A DNA stretch of 64,000 nt from Gelatoporia subvermispora B (Eukaryota > Basidiomycota > Agaricomycetes > Polyporales > Gelatoporiaceae), in NCBI GenBank assembly GCA_000320605.2, contig KB445820.1, positions 124,001 to 188,000 on the forward strand. Direction: 5' to 3'. Positions 58,703 to 64,000 of the stretch are shown here, one piece after another; the first letter of the stretch is position 1, and each line of letters opens with the position of its first letter. The notes under the pieces were generated by a model. The model was not told the DNA's origin. It searched no databases and saw only the letters and a program-made list of their open reading frames with translations. The position numbers were made by a program, and so were the translations under genes.

Positions 58703-59947
58703 ACGCTGCGTTCACGCCCCGCTGCGAATGGGGATTTAGTTCATACATATCATTGGTTCACTGTAAAGTCGATGGCAGACGCGTCAGCTAGACGCGTCCT
58801 GTATTATCTACGCTCTCGCTCCCTCGCGTATAGCGTCCAGCGCATGAACACATTTCATTGTTGTGTCGAATTATTCATTATCACCAACAGATATCAGAGC
58901 ACTGCTATGCTCGTTGTGTCCTGCAATGCGCGTACTCAATCCAACATATGTCCACTATAAGGTCGAGCTCCCTCGCGGTCATCGTATATCTACCCGCGAT
59001 ACATATCCCTTAAAAATGAAAAAAAAATGAAGCTGTGTGTAGTGCAACGTAACATGTACATTGCGACTCAGTAAATTGCAGCACTGATACTCTCGTTCAG
59101 CGTGGTCGTCAAGTTGTGTATAGGCGCCCCTGTTACCTGCGCAAATAATAGAAGGTAGTACATTCGTGCTCGCTCCAGGTGATATCTGTAGGCCCGGGGG
59201 AGAACGATAAGGTCATTTTCGACACCATATGACGACAAAGGTGGGCATTGATCTTCGGAGTTGACTCTATCATTGAGGTTTGACCAATTGGTCACACAAT
59301 TTGTCAAAGTTTTCGGACGTATTTTCACACCATACTCCAGAAGCTCGTCTCGAACCGGTCGAGCCCATTCCGCACGCTGGGGACATTGCTTCTTCGCCTC
59401 GAGCCAATTCCAGCCTTCGAGACCACTGGCTATCAAGGCCGCAGCCACCGGGATGGCGGACCGGGGCTGAAAGGCAATAGAGTCTACCATGCACGTGACA
59501 TCCCGACGCGTCATCTGTGACGGGCAACGCGATCGAGGTCAGCTGTGCGAGCGGGTGGCGCGGCCCCGCGCGGGCAGCGACGGCAGCAGTGACGGGTCTC
59601 GCCCAGCCTCGCTCCCATTGACGTGGCATCCGCCGTCCTAGCCCCGCGTCCCGACAACGGGGTCCCGACGGCGAGCGCAGGCAAACGATAGTAGACATAA
59701 GAAACAGAGTCCGCGATACGAATTCAGTCTATGGGTAAACATCAACACAAGGGGACTGCAGGGAACGCGAAAGACAGTCATCCGCTATGATAATAGTACA
59801 GCGCTACGGCGAACGGCAGGTGAGAGACCGGGGCAATGACGATAATGATACACTCCTTCAAAGAATACGACGGCGGTTTTGCATGGGACGAATCTTGACT
59901 TCATGGCGACGGTGACGGCACGGCGACGGCTGCGGCGATTGCGAGCT
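58703..59947. other. 1.2-kb spacer between DUF6533 gene 2 and the 200-residue protein gene
   Basis: Contains two ACGCGT words near 58778-58798 and a TTGGTCACACAATTTGTCA stretch at about 59288-59306 that resembles one at 37133-37155. A 148-codon minus-strand frame (59068-59514) has no recognisable content. Nothing else seen. Confidence 0.4.
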
Positions 59948-60550
59948 TCACTTCCTCTCCCTCCAGGCATTATCCACTCCCAGCTTCGAGAACTTCTCTG
60001 CCGTCTCATGCAGCGGCGGCGGGTTTCTGTCCGCGAGCTCCCCTTCCCCGGGCTTGGTTCCCTGCTTGTCCACCAAGCCCGCGCCCCCGAAGCTGCCCCC
60101 GCGCTGATGCATCTCGCCGGGCGCCTCGCCGTGCCTGACCGCCGCGCTCTCCATGACGCCGCTCTCATTCTGCGGGACACGTTTGGTCAGGGCAGGGTGT
60201 GCAAAGCTGGGGCTGGTCGACGCACGTTGGGCGGCCCCGGGGGCCTCCGTGGGGGTGAAGTTCTCGTACGGCGCGCTCGTCGGGTACGCGCCGCTGGGCA
60301 CCTCGTACGGCGCGTCGGCGGGGTCCGGCTGCGAGACGACGTACGTGCGCGTGCCGCCCGCGGAGAGCGTCGGGTCCGGTGAGTGGTGGTCCTGCTTCTC
60401 GTTCATGGCCGACGACGCGACCGACTGCGGGCTCGTGAGCGGCGAGTTGGCACGCTGCACGAAGGGCGAGTGGAAGCGCCGCGCGGCGGAGAGGCTGCGG
60501 GCGTGCTTGGACGCGCCGCGGATGGCGGCGAACGACGATGAGAGCGACAT
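59948..60550 (-). CDS. Uncharacterised protein with mitochondrial-type presequence
   Basis: One uninterrupted exon from the Met at 60550 gives 200 residues. The N-terminus MSLSSSFAAIRGASKHARSL continues SAARRFHSPF, rich in Arg, Ser and Ala and lacking acids, which suggests import into mitochondria. The middle has a proline-rich block GTRTYVVSQPDPADAPYEVP and SGAYPTSAPYENFTPTEAP, and the C-terminal part is Gly/Glu-rich, ending GVDNAWRERK. I recall similar short proteins with this Y-V-V-S-Q-P-D-P motif in other mushroom genomes, with no known function. The longer frame upstream to 60727 is proline-rich and probably untranslated. It lacks introns, unlike its neighbours. Confidence 0.65.
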   Translation of the reverse strand: MSLSSSFAAIRGASKHARSLSAARRFHSPFVQRANSPLTSPQSVASSAMNEKQDHHSPDPTLSAGGTRTYVVSQPDPADAPYEVPSGAYPTSAPYENFTPTEAPGAAQRASTSPSFAHPALTKRVPQNESGVMESAAVRHGEAPGEMHQRGGSFGGAGLVDKQGTKPGEGELADRNPPPLHETAEKFSKLGVDNAWRERK

Positions 60551-60937
60551 GATCAGTGGCAGTAGTGGTAGCGGCGGTGGAGGTAAAGATGAAGGGGGTG
60601 GTGGTGGTTGAAAAGGAAGGGAAAACTGGACAGGACGGCTCAGGATCGCAGGATTTAAGGCAGATCCGCACAGGGGAATCCGCTGGCTTACGCACGCAGG
60701 CGCATCCGACAGTGAGCCATCCTCCAATTGCCGAGTGGGGATATTCTGGGGATTGGGGTCACCCAGTTCGTCACTCTCCCACGATCATACATGCCGCCCA
60801 CAAACTCGCCTGCAAATCCTGTCGTCCTGGAAACTCACGCCATCATAGAGCGCCGCCTGTCGTACGATGCGAGTTACACAAAAACCACTGCTCGAACGAA
60901 TGAAACTTTGAAAAAAAAACTTCACAGGACGTTATGA
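60551..60937. other. Spacer before tRNA-Tyr
   Basis: 387 bases holding the promoter of the 200-residue protein gene and the tRNA-Tyr terminator. A run of nine A (60911-60919) reads as T9 downstream of the tRNA on the minus strand, a Pol III stop signal. Confidence 0.5.
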
Positions 60938-61020
60938 TCCTTCGAGCCGGGATCGAACCAGCGACATCAAGATATGCAACCGATTACAGTCTTGCGCTCT
61001 TCCAACTGAGCTATCGAAGG
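60938..61020 (-). tRNA. tRNA-Tyr(GTA) with intron
   Basis: Reading the minus strand: acceptor CCTTCGA pairs with TCGAAGG, discriminator A. The D arm TAGCTCAGTTGGAAGAGC and the T arm GGTTCGATCCC are standard. The anticodon loop is CTGTAA...A between CAAGA and TCTTG, with an intron of about 10 bases (TCGGTTGCAT) one base after the anticodon GTA. Tyrosine tRNAs of eukaryotes always carry such an intron. T9 downstream ends transcription. Confidence 0.93.
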
Positions 61021-62061
61021 ATGCTCATTAAAATGCTGTACATTTACATAGCTGCGTCCTTACTCAGTAGAGCTACTCATCATGAAATGTGCTCTGCTCT
61101 AAGCCGATCGACGTAGCATTACCTGAAAGATCCACACCAGTCTGCTATTTTCCTCTTATGCGAGCAACGCGGTCTCCGTCTTACCTGCATCGAGCGACCA
61201 AAATATAGCAAAAGTCTCTTCAGGCTGAAATCCCGCATCCCAAAATATCTCAGATCTGTCAGAGATCCACATCGCGCATCATCCTCACCGCCTCCACACC
61301 CGCACATCCTCCAGCTCTTCACAGCGCGTCACCTCTTGTTCATTTCGCTTACTTACGTCCACGCCCCTGCCCAAGCAGGCAACACATCACACCAGGCGCA
61401 CCCCACGCGGAAAACAGAGCGCTCCTCTAGCATGCATTAATCCCGAACCAAAGTACGCTACAATAACGCGATCCAAAGTGCAAGACGCAAGCGCATGTGC
61501 AAGAAGCCCGCGCCACCGGGAAAAGGGGTCGGCGGCGGGGCGGAGGGGGTGGTGAAAAGTCTCTCATTTACGCCTTGCCAGCCATCACCGCGCGGACAAG
61601 CTGCTTACTTACTGGGCTACTATACACAAGAACGATGTCCGCGCCGGCCGCGCGGCGTGCCGGCGCCCGGGAGGGTGAGGGAGGAGAAAGTGAGGGTGAA
61701 CGATCGGCGGTGTCCATCTAGCCGGAACCAAAGCTGGGCGTAAAAAGTCAAGTCGGGGCAGCGTGAGCGGGAATCGTGGGATATGGACATTGCACAGTGC
61801 GCAAGCGTGCGTGCACGGGTATGTGTTTTGTACCGACGGGTCGTCAAGGCCGGCCGCGCGTGCGCGCGCACCAGCAAGTTATGTGGGGATAAGGTAGGTA
61901 TCGTGGTCGTGACAGCCGTTACAATCGCAAGCGTTTGCAGAGCCTGTGTGTGCACACCTATCAGCTCCATAACATATGCAGAGTACATCTACGCAGGAGA
62001 CTCACGAGTTCATTCATCAAGACATCGGAAAAGCACGCACGCGCGTACGCGGGGGCGCATC
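61021..62061. other. 1-kb spacer between tRNA-Tyr and casein kinase I
   Basis: Contains the casein kinase 3' UTR and tRNA flank. No gene, repeat or RNA recognised. Confidence 0.4.
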
Positions 62062-64000
62062 CTACGCACGGCAGCAGAACGCCGCCCAGAAGCCCCGCTT
62101 CTTCGCGTTCCCGTGCTCGTCCTGCTCGCCGACGCGCGCCATCTGCTCCGCGCCATACCCCGAGATGCCCCGCGCGCCGTTCGCCTGCTGCGCCGTCCCC
62201 GCCGTCGTCGTCCCGTCGCGGCTCGTCGTGCCGTTGCCCTTCCCGGCCTGCGCGCCATACATGAAGCTCTCGCTCCCGTTCGTCTGGCCCGCGCCCGGCG
62301 CGACCGGCGAGTTCCGCCCGTACGCGTCCCCGCGGTACCCCGCCGGGGTCGGCGCGGTCGCATACGGGTGCGCTGCGAGCGCTGCGCTGTCGCGGGCCTC
62401 GCGCGGCCCCTGGGTCTGGCTCGCACGCCGGCTGGTCGGGGCGAGCGGCTGCACGCTGACGTGCTCCCGGCGTTCCCGGTCGCGCTCCCGTTCTCGCTCG
62501 CGATCTTGTGTCGCACGGCGGGAGCTCTTGACGTGTGCTGGAGTAGGCGCCAGTACAAGCGCCGGGGAGTTTGGCGTATTCCCCTCCTGGAGGGGTTGTC
62601 TTGAGGTACGGCGGTGGCCTCCGTCGTCGCGACGTGACCGGTGCTCGCGATGCGGTGTGTGCGGAGTTCCTGCATTGGCGTGCGCCTGTGCAAGAAGCGT
62701 TGACGATGACTATCGAACAGAATGAGGCCGCACTCTGCGGTAAAGGCGCAAATGACGTACATGACCGGCTTCCCAGCCCTTACCGCCATTCAGCAGCATC
62801 CAGTCAAAGACGCCATCCTCAGGCTCGGCCAAGGTCTTGAGTACCTTGGAGAAAAGCTCACGCAGGAAATCGTAATCAGGCGTCTCCTCGAATCCAAGCT
62901 TGCGAACATAGTTCATGTATATCGCGAACTCCTCTGCGTATACCAATCAGCCGAGAGTTTGATGAGAATTGCAATTATACACACCGGGGAAGCCTTCGCA
63001 TAGCTCCTCAATAGGCGTGCTCTGCTTCTTCTCTCCAATCTTCTCGTACTTCTGCTTGTTTGTTGCCGCCCGCAAACCTTGCCATGGCAGCCCACCTCGC
63101 AAGAAGTACATGAATACGTGTCCAAGCGACTCAAGGTCATCTCTCCGCGACTGCTCGCGGCCCAAGTGGGTATTGATCGACATGTATCGCGCTGTCCCAG
63201 ACAGCGACTTGCGCTCACGATATGGGATGTGCACTTTGGTCTTCGGGTCGCGATAGTGCTTGGCCATGCCAAAGTCTGCCAAGAGCACGGTTAGCGACTG
63301 ATCTCGAAGTTCGGGTTACGTAAAATCGACGATGCATCGAGAACAAGACCACGCAAATTCGCCTCGAGTAGGACGCCCGCAACCCCAGACGAAGCCCTGG
63401 ATTGCCCCTAGGGTTCGAGGAAGTCGTGGCTAGCTGCGTGAATGTGGCGTATATCCTCTTATGTCCACTTGCCTTCCTTACTGCGGAGGTCTTGGAAATG
63501 AAGGGCAGGAGTACTCACCGATGATGTGGATGACGTTTGCCGTCTTCGAGCCTGGAACACCAATCAAGAAGTTGTCAGGCTTGATATCACGGTATATGAG
63601 TGATTTGTCGTGTATTGCTTGCACGCGCGTAATCTAGAAGAAACATTGTTTAGTCAAAATACAAGGATATGGCATAAAGCCGCTGGGTGGGCCGAGAACG
63701 CAGGATGGGGCGACGCGAACAAGCTGTCGGACTGACAACACAGCCCGCGTGGCAAGGTCCGACGCCATACCGGACGACTTCCTCGAGATCTCCTCGCGGA
63801 AATCGAACCGCTCCGGCGCTGCCCAGCCCACCGAGCGTCCCCTGGCCTTGTGCCTAGCGGCAGTGCACCCACCATCTGTTTCGCAGCCATGCAAACTGTC
63901 TTGATAGAGAACTTGCGGCCGCACATGTCGAAGAGGTCCTCGAGGTTCGGACCGAGCAGGTCAATGACGAGGACATTGTGCAAGCCCTCCTGGCCGAAGT
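62062..64000 (-). CDS. Casein kinase I, 5' part outside the window
   Basis: The gene is cut by the right edge, so its start is missing. From the edge inward: [53 protein letters not shown] with the catalytic H/Y-R-D-I-K-P-D-N loop, [20 protein letters not shown] (DFG), [19 protein letters not shown], the CK1 hallmark, and [11 protein letters not shown]. Then come [20 protein letters not shown] and [18 protein letters not shown]. The C-terminal exon is low-complexity (Arg/Glu repeats, Gly/Thr-rich) and ends [15 protein letters not shown]-terminal Cys pair after basic and aromatic residues resembles the lipid-modified tail of yeast Yck1/2, suggesting plasma-membrane anchoring. A longer intron, about 220 bp, separates the HIID and DFG exons. 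Confidence 0.92.

Noticed and set aside
59068..59514. 148-codon minus-strand frame
   Set aside because: No known motif, and it spans a stretch similar to noncoding DNA at 37.1 kb; more likely relict repeat.
61783..62789. Long plus- and minus-strand frames over the casein kinase tail
   Set aside because: They are shadows of the GC-rich C-terminal exons of the kinase gene on the minus strand.
1..64000. CRISPR array, rRNA genes or operon-like gene cluster
   Set aside because: No spaced direct repeats, no rRNA-like sequence and no shared-transcript arrangement; the genes are intron-rich eukaryotic units.

Overview
The window is nuclear DNA from a filamentous basidiomycete, most likely an Agaricomycete. 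Nearly every gene is split by introns of about 50-60 bp with GT...AG ends. Genes sit on both strands with short gaps. Two genes belong to the DUF6533 membrane-protein family, which is typical of Agaricomycetes. The protein-coding content is core fungal housekeeping plus a few accessory genes. Exon joins were read by eye from splice sites, frame and family conservation; no alignment or gene predictor was run.

Layout. At 0.1-5.9 kb lie two tandem paralogous superfamily-1 helicases (minus strand) with a degenerate exonuclease-like N-terminal region. At 6.4-7.3 kb is a non-autonomous DNA transposon (MITE). From 7.4 to 21 kb runs a dense housekeeping block: the TIM23 motor J-protein PAM18, eEF1A methyltransferase EFM4, nucleolar SGD1/NOM1, RNase H2 subunit A, tri-snRNP protein SNU66/SART1, an RMND1-like mitochondrial protein and an ACL4-like ribosome-assembly TPR protein. 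At 21.8-27 kb a sugar transporter and an intracellular GH13 alpha-amylase face each other tail to tail. At 27.5-35.3 kb are ribosomal P0, a long helical-repeat mitochondrial-type protein, tRNA-Leu(AAG) and an RFC subunit. At 37.7-39.7 kb is trehalose-6-phosphate synthase.

The region 39.7-44.7 kb is gene-poor and holds a DUF6533 gene interrupted by a long hairpin. At 44.7-50.5 kb are V-ATPase subunit e, an HD phosphohydrolase, a ZIP7-type zinc transporter and a Nudix hydrolase. A 3 kb stretch without recognisable genes follows. At 53.5-64 kb are a bHLH regulator with an unusual palindrome upstream, a second DUF6533 gene, a 200-residue protein with a mitochondrial-type presequence, tRNA-Tyr(GTA), and the 3' part of a casein kinase I that runs off the window.

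Functional themes: mitochondrial import and expression (PAM18, RMND1-like, the helical-repeat protein), ribosome and snRNP biogenesis (SGD1, ACL4, P0, SNU66), genome maintenance (RNase H2A, RFC) and carbohydrate handling (amylase, transporter, TPS1). There is no obvious secondary-metabolite cluster, CRISPR array or virus. The most unusual elements are the duplicated pseudo-exonuclease/helicase pair with an internal base-composition break, the MITE, the hairpin in the DUF6533 gene and the 24-bp perfect palindrome upstream of the bHLH gene.
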